Assembly: GCA_031429355.1 (NCBI GenBank)
Contig: JANOZM010000019.1
Span: 1 to 64,000 of the forward strand
Length of the DNA: 64,000 nt
Direction of reading: 5' to 3'
Origin: JANOZM01 sp031429355
GTDB taxonomy: Bacteria; Pseudomonadota; Gammaproteobacteria; Burkholderiales; Burkholderiaceae_E
This document shows, piece after piece, positions 42,911-51,355 of the stretch (the first letter of the stretch is position 1; every line of letters begins with the position of its first letter). The notes beneath the pieces are model-generated. The model was not told the DNA's origin. It worked only from the letters and a program-made list of their open reading frames with translations, and did no database searches. Position numbers and translations under genes: made by a program.

Positions 42911-43881
42911 AAACTGTTTATGTTGCCCGTTTCGCATAAGCGCACAGAAACACTAGAACTGTAAAGCGACCGCACCTCATTGTTTTTTGTTTTAACACGC
43001 AAAGCCCCGTCCGCTGCAACCCCTATACAAACCCCAAATTGCCATTGATCATTTTCAAACCATTGCACCGTGTGTTGATGTAACACGTGCTGTGCTTGAT
43101 AAGCATTTTGATAGGCCGCAAATCCGCGCCCCGCAAAAGCTGGCCAATGACTAAAAAAAACTTCACTTATGTTGATTGCTAGTTGCTTCCTTAATCTTTG
43201 AGAGTCAGCGGTAGAGAGATCTTGCGCAATGTTTGGCACTAAGGCTGCCGGTGTTAGTGCTGTGGGTGTCATGGCTGTAGGTGTTGGCGATATGGGCATT
43301 GAAGCTAGCACCGCGTTTACTGAACTGGATAAGGTACTTTTTGCACCTGTAAAGTCTCCAAACACATTGACACCGACCCCAACTACTAGGCGCATTTGCG
43401 AACCTTGCGTTTTCGTTTCAACTAATACGCCACCAATTTTTAATAAACCTTGCTCGCTATTAACAACCACATCGTTAGGCCACTTTAGCTTTAAGTCACG
43501 CGGCAGCAACTGCTCGACCTTTACTGGTGCTGGCTGTTGCCCAACAGGTCGATTTCCAAAATCCGTCAAGAAGATTCGCCACCAACGCTCAATGCCTTCA
43601 ACAACACACAAGCCCACAAAAAGACTAAAGCCATCCAATTTAATCTGGTTAGCGTTGCCATCGAGCGACATAGAGAATGTGAGACTTTGCTGTGTGTTGC
43701 TGTGCCACTGACGACCCCGTTGCCCGCGACCAGCCGTTTGCTGCCACGCTAGCAAAACTTGCTCGTTTAGCGGCAAACTTTGACCAGCAGGCGTTTGCTG
43801 CGGATCAAAATCGGCGAAAGGCCTAGCTAACAAGTCTGTGTTAGTCGAACCTGTCGCATCAACTACTTCAAATTTTCGCAT
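42907..43881 (-). CDS. birA: Biotin-[acetyl-CoA-carboxylase] ligase, no HTH domain
   Basis: Attaches biotin to carboxylase carrier proteins. It begins directly with the catalytic domain (VVDATGSTNTDLL), lacking the DNA-binding head of E. coli BirA, so it should not repress biotin genes. Motifs: biotinyl-AMP loop GRGQRGRQW, KLKWPNDVVV, KIGGVLVET and VGVGVNV. An extra loop (about 195-215) contains the repeat TPTAM-TPTAL-TPAAL coded by a 15-bp tandem array. The C-terminal SH3-like domain is present. Confidence 0.9.
   Translation of the reverse strand: MRKFEVVDATGSTNTDLLARPFADFDPQQTPAGQSLPLNEQVLLAWQQTAGRGQRGRQWHSNTQQSLTFSMSLDGNANQIKLDGFSLFVGLCVVEGIERWWRIFLTDFGNRPVGQQPAPVKVEQLLPRDLKLKWPNDVVVNSEQGLLKIGGVLVETKTQGSQMRLVVGVGVNVFGDFTGAKSTLSSSVNAVLASMPISPTPTAMTPTALTPAALVPNIAQDLSTADSQRLRKQLAINISEVFFSHWPAFAGRGFAAYQNAYQAQHVLHQHTVQWFENDQWQFGVCIGVAADGALRVKTKNNEVRSLYSSSVSVRLCETGNINSF
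43239..43298 (-). repeat. 15-bp degenerate tandem repeat in birA, about four units
   Basis: On the plus strand the units ACTAAGGCTGCCGGT, GTTAGTGCTGTGGGT, GTCATGGCTGTAGGT and GTTGGCGATATGGGC follow in phase. They encode a Thr-Pro-Thr/Ala-Ala-x repeat in an insertion of the ligase. Confidence 0.75.
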
Positions 43882-43921
43882 TGGTGCTTGTTTTTCCCTT
43901 GGTGTGCGCTATCCTCAAACG

Positions 43922-45037
43922 ATGGACTATCTACGCCCCCCTCGACCCGTGGTAGCGCATCGTCGCCACAGTGCTTCGAGTTGGCTGCTGGGCGCGTACA
44001 TTGCAATTCTAATTTACGCCTCGCTGTTTCCATTAATCGGTTGGCGACCAGTCGAGACTGGCTTATTGAATTTTTTAACCAAACCGTGGCCCAGCTACCA
44101 ATCGAATTTCGATTTTTTTAGCAATATCTTGGCCTATGTACCGTTGGGTATTTTGGCAGCTTTTCGCTGGCAGCCCAAACACGGTAACGTGAACGCGCTC
44201 CGATTTTCTTTGCTATTAGGATTTACGCTGTCGCTTTGCATGGAGTCGCTGCAAAACTTTTTACCCAGCCGCGTGCCATCTTGGGTTGATTTGTTGACCA
44301 ATAGCATGGGTGCCTTTATTGGCGCCCTAATTGCTACCCCTTATGCAGAGCGCCTCAATGCGTCAATGCAGTGGCTAACTTTGCGGGGCCGTTGGTTTAA
44401 CGACGAGGCACAGCCAGCCCTGCTCCTTTTGTTAGGCTGGAGTGCAATTCAAATATTGCCTCAATCAAGCTTGTTTTTGGTCGGTGAGTTACCTGGATTA
44501 ATTAGTGACCAATGGCTAGGTTTAAGCGAGCTCGCGTTCCTAAATTCTTTCGTTGATTTACAAACTTCCATCGTTATTGAATCATTTGGAATTGTTCTTA
44601 CGCTTTGGATTGTGACTACCTTGCTGCTTGAGGTGCTATCCGAATCCGCACCTAAGTTACCTTTTGGTATTGCACTGATTTGCATTGCATTAGTTGGCAA
44701 AAGTATCATGTCAATTCGACTGTCCAATGGTGATCCAATGTATTGGCTTACTGTTGGGGCACAAAGCGGTCTACTTGTGGGTGCAATTTCGGCTTCGGTT
44801 GCCGCTTCGGTTAGCCAGCGATTACGCAGACGAATTGCCATCGCTGCATTACTTGGGTTAATTGCCCTAGCGAATTTAGCGCCCATATCGGGATACCAAG
44901 CGGTCGTATTGGCGAGTTGGACCGACGGTCCGTGGCGCAGTATTGCAGGTGCGTTACGCCACCTCAGTAGTTTGTGGCCGTGGATTACCTTAGTTCTGCT
45001 GCTAGTGCTTAGTCGCCGAGCCAATCAACCAAATTAA
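43922..45037 (+). CDS. VanZ-family membrane protein
   Basis: A 371-residue polytopic membrane protein. The VanZ-like N-terminal part has YASLFPLIGWRP, FFSNILAYVPLGILAAFRW and SLCMESLQNFLPSRVPSWVDLLTNSMGA split over two helices. The C-terminal half adds about six more hydrophobic segments. Role unknown; VanZ relatives affect envelope or teicoplanin sensitivity. The ATG at 43922 is preferred because the upstream frame runs into birA on the other strand. Confidence 0.82.
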   Translation: MDYLRPPRPVVAHRRHSASSWLLGAYIAILIYASLFPLIGWRPVETGLLNFLTKPWPSYQSNFDFFSNILAYVPLGILAAFRWQPKHGNVNALRFSLLLGFTLSLCMESLQNFLPSRVPSWVDLLTNSMGAFIGALIATPYAERLNASMQWLTLRGRWFNDEAQPALLLLLGWSAIQILPQSSLFLVGELPGLISDQWLGLSELAFLNSFVDLQTSIVIESFGIVLTLWIVTTLLLEVLSESAPKLPFGIALICIALVGKSIMSIRLSNGDPMYWLTVGAQSGLLVGAISASVAASVSQRLRRRIAIAALLGLIALANLAPISGYQAVVLASWTDGPWRSIAGALRHLSSLWPWITLVLLLVLSRRANQPN

Positions 45038-45146
45038 TTGCGCCCAGTATAATGAAAAGTTGAGCGTAAGCGTATTGTCCGACAAGTACTCGCACTAATT
45101 GTAATTTCTGCAGTTACTTTTATTTTATAAAACGAATCCATAAAAC

Positions 45147-45464
45147 ATGTCCGAGCCGTACTACAAGCACCATATTTTCTTTTGCACCAACTCGCGTGAT
45201 AACGATCGAGCCAGCTGCAATGATTGCGGCGCGCAAAAGCTGCAAGAGCACGCCAAACTAAGAATCAAACAACTTAATTTATCGGGCAAAGGCAATGTGC
45301 GGGTTAACAAGGCCGGCTGCTTAGATCGTTGCGACGAAGGTCCCGTTGCTGTGGTTTATCCCGAGGGCGTTTGGTACACCTTTGTTGATGAGCAAGACAT
45401 TGATGAAATTTGCGAGTCTCATTTGGCTAATGGCCAACCTGTTGAGCGATTACGGCTCAAGTAA
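45147..45464 (+). CDS. Thioredoxin-like [2Fe-2S] ferredoxin
   Basis: A 105-residue soluble ferredoxin. Cluster ligands appear in FFCTNSRDNDRASCNDCG and AGCLDRCDEGPVAVVYPEG, the arrangement of shethna-type or NuoE-like thioredoxin-fold ferredoxins. The end WYTFVDEQDIDEICESHLAN is family-typical. Electron-transfer partner unknown. A hydrolase gene follows after 6 bp, as in other beta-proteobacteria. Confidence 0.9.
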   Translation: MSEPYYKHHIFFCTNSRDNDRASCNDCGAQKLQEHAKLRIKQLNLSGKGNVRVNKAGCLDRCDEGPVAVVYPEGVWYTFVDEQDIDEICESHLANGQPVERLRLK

Positions 45465-45470
45465 AACCGA

Positions 45471-46178
45471 ATGACCTCTACAAAATTATTGCTAGAAGGT
45501 GTCTCTGGTGCAATCGATCTTTTAGTCGAAGAACCAGATGGCCAACCCAAAGGTATTGCTTGGGTTGGCCATCCACACCCTTTGTTTGGCGGCACGCGCG
45601 ATAACAAAGTGGTTCAAACCATGGCCCGCGCGCTACTGGCTCTTGGGTATCAAGTCTTACGACAAAATTTTCGGGGGGTGGGTGCCAGTGGCGGTACATT
45701 TGACCACGGGGCAGGTGAGACTACAGACGCCCTACAAGTACTTAATTGGGCTCGCGCAAAGCAGCCGAATTTGCCCGTCGTTATAACCGGATTTTCTTTT
45801 GGTAGCGTGGTGGCCGCAAATCTGGTCCAGATACTGACCCAAAATGACGAACCAAAAGTTGACCTGAATTTGGGTTTAAATTCAGCCTCGAATTTAGCCT
45901 TAATTGCTTCGCCAATCATTGAACAAATCGTCCTGGTTGGTACCGCAGTGACTCGCTGGACCGTTCCACCAATACCACAAACTAGCTTGATTATTCACGG
46001 CGCGCAAGACGACGTGATACCTTTGGCGGCGGTGCAAACATGGGCCGACAAGCATCAACTAAAGCTTACGGTCGTCGAGTCAACTGGCCATTTTTTTCAT
46101 GGTCAGTTAAATCGCCTAAAGAACTTAATGTTTGACCATTGGCAGCGACCTGATCTACGGGTCGAGGAACTTTCTTAA
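45471..46178 (+). CDS. Alpha/beta hydrolase (DUF-type, dienelactone-hydrolase-like)
   Basis: A 235-residue hydrolase. Oxyanion region GHPHPLFGGTRDNKVV, then FRGVGASGGTFDHG, nucleophile elbow GFSFGS, Asp in HGAQDDVIPL and His in GHFFHGQL complete a Ser-Asp-His triad. Substrate unknown. It is cotranscribed with the ferredoxin gene. Confidence 0.87.
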   Translation: MTSTKLLLEGVSGAIDLLVEEPDGQPKGIAWVGHPHPLFGGTRDNKVVQTMARALLALGYQVLRQNFRGVGASGGTFDHGAGETTDALQVLNWARAKQPNLPVVITGFSFGSVVAANLVQILTQNDEPKVDLNLGLNSASNLALIASPIIEQIVLVGTAVTRWTVPPIPQTSLIIHGAQDDVIPLAAVQTWADKHQLKLTVVESTGHFFHGQLNRLKNLMFDHWQRPDLRVEELS

Positions 46179-46212
46179 AAAAATCACAAGGTAACCACTG
46201 GAGACATTTGAA

Positions 46213-46710
46213 ATGACTGAAGCAATATCAAAAACCCCAAAAGGGGTGGAAGAAATAGCAAAGCGCACTTTCGGCCTTAATTTGAAGATGCGCCAGTTGT
46301 TAATTTTGATTGACGGTAAACGCGGCTTAGCAGAGCTTGAAAAAATGGTGCCCACTTTGGACGTTCCCGGCTGTCTCGCCGAGCTGATCAATGACGGCTT
46401 CATTCAACGTGAAGAAGTTGTCGTTCAACAAACTACTGTAAACAAAAATTCAGAGATTCCTGCCGTAGTAATAGCACCAGTAACGGGTGTTGCTGTTAAT
46501 GCCAAGAATGCACAAGAAGTAGTGCGCCGAACTGCAACTTTAATTACCAACACCTTGGGCCCGAATGGCGATGACTTTGCGTTACGAATTGAACGCTGCA
46601 AAACTCTCGACGAATTACGCGAACTCGTGCCACAAATGTTTGCCGTAGTTGAGGGCGTTAGAGGCAGCATGGTGTTGGCTGACTTTAAGCGCCGCCTAGG
46701 AGTTATTTAG
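46213..46710 (+). CDS. Small protein with winged-helix-like N-terminus, copy 1
   Basis: I do not recognise a named family. The 165 residues have an N-terminal block about 1-70 (EEIAKRTFGLNLKMRQLLIL, IDGKRGLAELEKM) that looks like a winged-helix fold, a Val/Thr-rich linker, and a helical C-terminal block (about 95-165). The gene 6 bp downstream repeats the same plan, so the two are likely paralogues. Soluble and cytoplasmic by appearance. Such IDGKR proteins occur in Burkholderiales and could be regulators. Confidence 0.65.
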   Translation: MTEAISKTPKGVEEIAKRTFGLNLKMRQLLILIDGKRGLAELEKMVPTLDVPGCLAELINDGFIQREEVVVQQTTVNKNSEIPAVVIAPVTGVAVNAKNAQEVVRRTATLITNTLGPNGDDFALRIERCKTLDELRELVPQMFAVVEGVRGSMVLADFKRRLGVI

Positions 46711-46715
46711 AGCTT

Positions 46716-47198
46716 ATGTATTCTAGTCGCCGTATCGATTCACGTCTCGTTTATGCAAAAACCGAAGCGGGGGTAAAAGAAATTACCGCACGTTCTCTTG
46801 GCCTCTCGCAGGGAGCGCGGCGCGTGCTTATTTTATTGGACGGAAAACGGGCTTTAAGCCAATTACCCGGCTTTGTTCGGCCAGGCGATTTAGTGAACAT
46901 CGTCGATCAACTTGAAAGTGCAAGCCTTGTCACTTTAATTGGTATTTCAGATACCGCGCCGGGCGATCAAAACCAAGAGCAGGAAGCGTTAAACCGACTT
47001 AAGCCGCGCTTTAAAGAAATGTTCGCACGCGAGCTTGGCGCAGTCGGCAAGGTGTTTGATGCGCGCGTCCATGACGCAGTTACCTTGGACGTGATGCGCG
47101 CAGCTCTGCGTGAAGGAATCGATTACATTAAAGAGTATGCCGACCCCAATACGGCGCGACGCATGGTTGACTATGTTCGAGCAGTTTTAAACGCATAA
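46716..47198 (+). CDS. Small protein with winged-helix-like N-terminus, copy 2
   Basis: 160 residues. The N-terminal block GVKEITARSLGLSQGARRVL, ILLDGKRALSQLPGFVRPGD parallels the upstream protein, aligning on E-I-x-x-R-x-x-G-L and LI-L-DGKR. The C-terminal block is helical (VTLDVMRAALREGIDYIKEY). The adjacent placement, 6 bp apart, suggests a heteromeric pair. No function is known to me. D-Ala-D-Ala carboxypeptidase follows 115 bp later. Confidence 0.65.
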   Translation: MYSSRRIDSRLVYAKTEAGVKEITARSLGLSQGARRVLILLDGKRALSQLPGFVRPGDLVNIVDQLESASLVTLIGISDTAPGDQNQEQEALNRLKPRFKEMFARELGAVGKVFDARVHDAVTLDVMRAALREGIDYIKEYADPNTARRMVDYVRAVLNA

Positions 47199-47313
47199 TT
47201 TCGACAAAAACAAGTTTTACCCTTTAGTTCTATCCATAAGTTCGCCACTTACGTTTTTTTGAATGTACCGGCTTCATCGTGCATTCGTATCCATAGCAAA
47301 AGGTTTTAAATTC

Positions 47314-48513
47314 ATGAAGTTCTTGTTGCCCCGTAGCGGCGGCTCAATCGTTTTGAGCGCGTTGTCATTGATTGTTTCAGCCTTCGCTTGCGTTAGCCTT
47401 CTGTTAAGCAGCACACCCGTTTGGGCGCAAGCCGCGCCTCCACCGGCGATTGCCGGTAAAGCTTGGTTTTTACTCGATATGACCAGTGGCCAAGTACTGG
47501 TTAGCGAGCAACCCGATGCCAAAGTTGAACCCGCATCGCTTACCAAATTGATGACGGCTTACTTAACCTTCGCAGCCTTACGTGATAAAAAAATTACGCC
47601 GGCCACTCGACCTGTCGTTTCTCCACTCGCTTATGCAGCTATTGGTTCGCGTATGTTTGTCGACCCAAAAGCGCCAGCCACGGTCGATGAATTACTTAGC
47701 GGGATGATTATTCAATCAGGTAACGATGCTTCCATTATTTTGGCTGAAGCGGTAGGCGGCAGCGAACCGGCGTTTGTTCAAATGATGAATCGCCAAGCGC
47801 AGCAGTTAGGCATGAAAAACACCCAATTTGCTAATTCAACGGGTCTGCCAGACGCTTCACTATTTTCGACCGCCCGCGATTTAGCCACACTGGCTAGTCG
47901 CTTGATTGTTGATTTTCCTGAGCAGTACGCTCAGTACTACAACAAAAAAAGTTATAGCTATAACAATATCAGCCAAGAAAACCGCAACCGTTTGTTGTTT
48001 ATCGATCCCACAGTAGATGGCGTTAAAACGGGTTTTACCGAGGCCGCTGGCTACTGCTTAATTGCCTCGTCAAAGCGCGACCAAGCTGGCATTGGTTCGC
48101 GTCGACTATTGTCGGTTGTGTTGGGTACCAGTTCGATGGCGGCGCGGGCTACCGAGTCGCAAAAACTACTGGCATGGGGTTTTCAAAACTTTGACTTGGC
48201 GCGGTTTTATCCTACCGGGCAAACCGTTGGCAGCTATGAAGTGTGGAAAGGTAAAGTAGACAAAGTAGCGGGCGTTGTGGACAACGGTTTGTTAGTCACT
48301 GTACCCAAAGGCCAAGTCGAAAGCTTGAAAGCCGAAATCGAACGCTTGCAGCCCCTTATTGCACCTATTGCAAAAGGCCAACGCATAGGTACGGTTCGCA
48401 TTAAATTAGCCGAAAAAGTAGTTGCCGAAAAACCTTTAATTGCCAATGAAGCCATTGAGCAAGCCGGCATATTTGGCCGAGCGATCGATACAATTAAATT
48501 GTGGATGCGTTGA
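47314..48513 (+). CDS. dacC: D-alanyl-D-alanine carboxypeptidase (PBP5/6 type)
   Basis: A periplasmic enzyme that trims pentapeptides of peptidoglycan. From the ATG at 47314 (399 residues) the signal peptide ends at VWAQ. The three penicillin-binding motifs are S75-L-T-K78, S135-G-N137 and K238-T-G240. The C-terminal PBP5-type domain ends in an amphipathic helix (IFGRAIDTIKLWMR) for membrane attachment. Start codon 17 codons upstream is also possible but has a worse N-terminus. Confidence 0.93.
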   Translation: MKFLLPRSGGSIVLSALSLIVSAFACVSLLLSSTPVWAQAAPPPAIAGKAWFLLDMTSGQVLVSEQPDAKVEPASLTKLMTAYLTFAALRDKKITPATRPVVSPLAYAAIGSRMFVDPKAPATVDELLSGMIIQSGNDASIILAEAVGGSEPAFVQMMNRQAQQLGMKNTQFANSTGLPDASLFSTARDLATLASRLIVDFPEQYAQYYNKKSYSYNNISQENRNRLLFIDPTVDGVKTGFTEAAGYCLIASSKRDQAGIGSRRLLSVVLGTSSMAARATESQKLLAWGFQNFDLARFYPTGQTVGSYEVWKGKVDKVAGVVDNGLLVTVPKGQVESLKAEIERLQPLIAPIAKGQRIGTVRIKLAEKVVAEKPLIANEAIEQAGIFGRAIDTIKLWMR

Positions 48514-48554
48514 ATTGAACGCATTAACATCAGCCTAGCAAGGAGGTCCCGACA

Positions 48555-48833
48555 ATGACTGAATCAAATTCTAGCTCCGAAACATTGCTGGTGTTTCCAA
48601 CCGACTTTCCTGTCAAAGTGATGGGCAAACGAGTCGATGGCTTTGCCGATGAAATTGTAAAAATCGTCAAACAGTTTGCGCCTGATTTCGATGAAAAAAC
48701 CTTAGAAATGCGTCCTTCGAAAGAAGGCAACTATTTGGGTTTAACCGCCACCATTAGGGCCACATCCAAACCGCAACTCGATGACTTGTATCGTGCATTA
48801 ACGGCCCATCCCATGGTTAAAATCGCGTTGTAA
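48555..48833 (+). CDS. YbeD/DUF493 family protein
   Basis: A 92-residue ferredoxin-like-fold protein with FPTDFPVKVMGKRVDGFADE and YLGLTATIRATSKPQLDDLY. Its role in E. coli (YbeD) is unknown, but the gene is nearly always just upstream of lipB, as here (8 bp). A perfect AAGGAGGT (48540-48547) lies 7 bp before the ATG. Confidence 0.92.
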   Translation: MTESNSSSETLLVFPTDFPVKVMGKRVDGFADEIVKIVKQFAPDFDEKTLEMRPSKEGNYLGLTATIRATSKPQLDDLYRALTAHPMVKIAL

Positions 48834-48841
48834 ATATTGGC

Positions 48842-49600
48842 GTGCAAACCCTACTTCGCAACTTAGGACGCGTCGACTATCAAACTAGTTTGTTAGCGAT
48901 GCGCCAATTTACCGAACAACGTACCGGCGAAACACCCGATGAAATTTGGTTCTTAGAGCATCCCGCTGTGTTCACAATGGGTCAAGCCGCAAAACCCGAG
49001 CATCTTTTAAACACCGGCCAGACGCCCGTGGTTTACGTCGAGCGTGGTGGGCAAGTGACCTACCACGGCCCCGGCCAATTAGTGGCCTATCTAATGCTTG
49101 ATTTGCGCCGCCTTCGCCATAACGACAAGGCCATGACTGTTAAAAATTTAGTGTGCCAGTTAGAGCAAAGTTTAATCGACACGCTAACCCAGTTTGGCCT
49201 TACATCAGCCCGTAAAACCGGTGCGCCAGGTGTGTATATTCACGATCCTATTAACGACACGGTTGGCGCAAAAATTGCAGCCTTGGGCCTAAAAATTCGT
49301 AAAAATTGCTGCTTTCATGGTGTTGCTCTAAACGTGGATATGGACCTAGAGCCGTTTAGCCGAATTAACCCTTGCGGTTACGCTGATTTAGCCGTCACGG
49401 ATATTCAGGCAGAGCTACAGAATTTAACTCAGACAGCCGCCCTAAAGACAGCAAGTGGTGCGGTTAATTCCCCCAAACATCAGTTGATGCAAACAGCACA
49501 AGAAAACTTAGCGCACAATCTGACTATTCAATTGGGCTTAAGTTTGCAATATGCGGCCATAGACGCATCAGCAACTAGCCTAACGACGCCACTATTTTAA
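48842..49600 (+). CDS. lipB: Octanoyltransferase LipB
   Basis: Moves octanoate from acyl carrier protein to lipoyl domains. The 252 residues show RGGQVTYHGPGQLVAYLMLD, catalytic Lys in GAKIAALGLKIRKNCCFHGV and catalytic Cys in INPCGYADLAVT. The start is a GTG at 48842. A low-complexity polar C-terminus (about 200-230) is longer than usual. lipA follows. Confidence 0.95.
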   Translation: MQTLLRNLGRVDYQTSLLAMRQFTEQRTGETPDEIWFLEHPAVFTMGQAAKPEHLLNTGQTPVVYVERGGQVTYHGPGQLVAYLMLDLRRLRHNDKAMTVKNLVCQLEQSLIDTLTQFGLTSARKTGAPGVYIHDPINDTVGAKIAALGLKIRKNCCFHGVALNVDMDLEPFSRINPCGYADLAVTDIQAELQNLTQTAALKTASGAVNSPKHQLMQTAQENLAHNLTIQLGLSLQYAAIDASATSLTTPLF

Positions 49601-49625
49601 GTTGATCACGAAACCAACTAAGCTT

Positions 49626-50624
49626 ATGACAGAACAAACGACTACCCAGCCAAAGCCTTACGACGCTACCGTAAAACAAAAAGGTGCCGATAAAACGATT
49701 CGTATTCCGATTAAGGTCATTCGAGCAGATGAATCGACAACCCCTGCCTTACGCAAGCCCGATTGGATTCGCGTAAAGGCGCCCGCTTCGACGGGGCGTT
49801 TTCAAGAGATTAAAGCCATTTTGCGCGAGCATCAATTGCACACGGTTTGCGAAGAAGCCAGTTGCCCCAACATTGGCGAGTGCTTTGGTAAAGGTACCGC
49901 CACCTTCATGATCATGGGCGACAAATGTACCCGTCGCTGCCCGTTCTGCGATGTAGGCCACGGCCGACCCGATCCACTCGATATAAACGAGCCAGCCAAT
50001 TTGGCCAAAACGATTGCTGCTTTAAAACTAAACTATGTCGTTATTACTAGCGTTGATCGTGACGACCTTCGCGACGGTGGTGCGCAACATTTTGTTGACT
50101 GTATCGAGCAAGTACGTGCGCTGTCACCAAGAACCCAGATAGAAATTTTAGTGCCCGATTTTCGCGGACGTTTAGATCGTGCATTGGCCATTTTAAAAGC
50201 AGCGCCGCCGGATGTGATGAATCACAACTTAGAAACGGTGCCAAGACTTTACAAGCAAGCCCGCCCCGGTTCAGATTATTGGCATTCTTTAAAGCTACTA
50301 AAAGACTTTAAAGAACTGCATCCGAACACACCAACCAAATCCGGCATCATGGTGGGTCTTGGTGAAACCGATGAAGAAATTGTGCAGACCATGAAAGACC
50401 TACGGGCGCACAATGTTGATATGTTAACGGTTGGGCAATACCTATCGCCATCAAGCCATCACTTGCCCGTGACGCGTTATGTCCATCCGGACGTGTTTAA
50501 GCAATTTGAAGAGCAAGCCTATGCCATGGGGTTTCAACATGCAGCGATTGGTGCATTAGTTCGTAGTAGCTACCATGCCGATCAGCAAGCACATGCAGCT
50601 GGTCTTGAAAGCACGGTTGTTTAA
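49626..50624 (+). CDS. lipA: Lipoyl synthase LipA
   Basis: A radical-SAM enzyme that inserts sulfur into octanoyl groups. The auxiliary cluster motif CX4CX5C (CEEASCPNIGEC) and radical-SAM CX3CX2C (CTRRCPFC) are both present, with the conserved RSSYHA near the C-terminus. The ATG at 49626 gives 332 residues; a TTG eight codons earlier is possible. Works after LipB. Confidence 0.97.
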   Translation: MTEQTTTQPKPYDATVKQKGADKTIRIPIKVIRADESTTPALRKPDWIRVKAPASTGRFQEIKAILREHQLHTVCEEASCPNIGECFGKGTATFMIMGDKCTRRCPFCDVGHGRPDPLDINEPANLAKTIAALKLNYVVITSVDRDDLRDGGAQHFVDCIEQVRALSPRTQIEILVPDFRGRLDRALAILKAAPPDVMNHNLETVPRLYKQARPGSDYWHSLKLLKDFKELHPNTPTKSGIMVGLGETDEEIVQTMKDLRAHNVDMLTVGQYLSPSSHHLPVTRYVHPDVFKQFEEQAYAMGFQHAAIGALVRSSYHADQQAHAAGLESTVV

Positions 50625-50692
50625 AAACGAACCTTGTTACTATCGATCGGCCGTTGATTGCGTTTGAGGCTTAACTTGCGGCTGAACTTATT

Positions 50693-50749
50693 TGTGACGG
50701 CTGAGCTTAACTGTGACGGCTGAGCTTAACTGTGACGGCCGAGCTTAAC
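50693..50749 (+). repeat. 19-bp tandem repeat, three units plus degenerate flanks
   Basis: TGTGACGGCTGAGCTTAAC occurs at 50693 and 50712 exactly and at 50731 with one change (CCGAGC). Degenerate copies (GAGGCTTAAC before, GAGGGCTGAGCTTA after) widen the array to about 50666-50765. It lies between the convergent lipA and thioredoxin genes. Confidence 0.9.
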
Positions 50750-50761
50750 CGAGGGCTGAGC

Positions 50762-51271
50762 TTATTTGAGTTTAGGCAGGCGCTTGTCAAGCAGTTGACT
50801 TAAGTCTTCGAAGTCGGGCGCGCCCACCCACCGTTTAATAATATTGCCCTGTTCATCAATCAAAATGTTGGTCGGGGTAATTTTTATGTCGCCAAATTTT
50901 TTTGCGATTTGTCCGTCAACATCCAATGCAACATTAAACGGGATGCCGCGCGTTTTTACAAAATTCAAAACATAGTCAGCCCGATCGTAAGACATGGCCA
51001 CGGCCACCGTCTTATAGCCACGGTTTTCAAATTTTTTAAAGGTATCGACAATTTTGGGCATCTCGGCAACACAAGTTACACAACTAGTAGCCCAAAAATT
51101 GACCAACACCATTTTGCCTTTTAAACCCGAGGTAGTCAGTTGCGTTCCGTCAATGTTTTTGTAAGTAACTTCTGGCGCTTGATCGGGTTTTGTCCAAACG
51201 CCGCTCAGCATAACCAAACCTGCAGTCAATACTAAGGCAACTAATATTTTTACAATCAGACTCTTGTTCAT
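50762..51271 (-). CDS. TlpA/ResA-like membrane-anchored thiol-disulfide protein
   Basis: A 169-residue protein with one N-terminal anchor (IVKILVALVLTAGLVMLSGV) and a periplasmic thioredoxin domain carrying C-V-T-C (FWATSCVTCVAEMPKI) and cis-Pro in ITPTNILIDEQG. It probably reduces periplasmic disulfides, for example in cytochrome c maturation; the partner is unknown. The ATG at 51271 is preferred; a GTG lies two codons before. Confidence 0.9.
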   Translation of the reverse strand: MNKSLIVKILVALVLTAGLVMLSGVWTKPDQAPEVTYKNIDGTQLTTSGLKGKMVLVNFWATSCVTCVAEMPKIVDTFKKFENRGYKTVAVAMSYDRADYVLNFVKTRGIPFNVALDVDGQIAKKFGDIKITPTNILIDEQGNIIKRWVGAPDFEDLSQLLDKRLPKLK

Positions 51272-51355
51272 GGGCACTTGTTCATAGTCACTTATTTATA
51301 GTTACTTAAGTAGCAGCAGTTTATGTTTTATCAACAACCCTATTATAGTGGCGAC

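Noticed and set aside
43229..43711. 160-codon frame opposite birA
   Set aside because: Antisense to the biotin ligase catalytic motifs; its repeat is just the complement of the birA linker repeat.
50693..50749. Possible CRISPR array
   Set aside because: The 19-bp units are directly contiguous with no spacers and no cas genes nearby.
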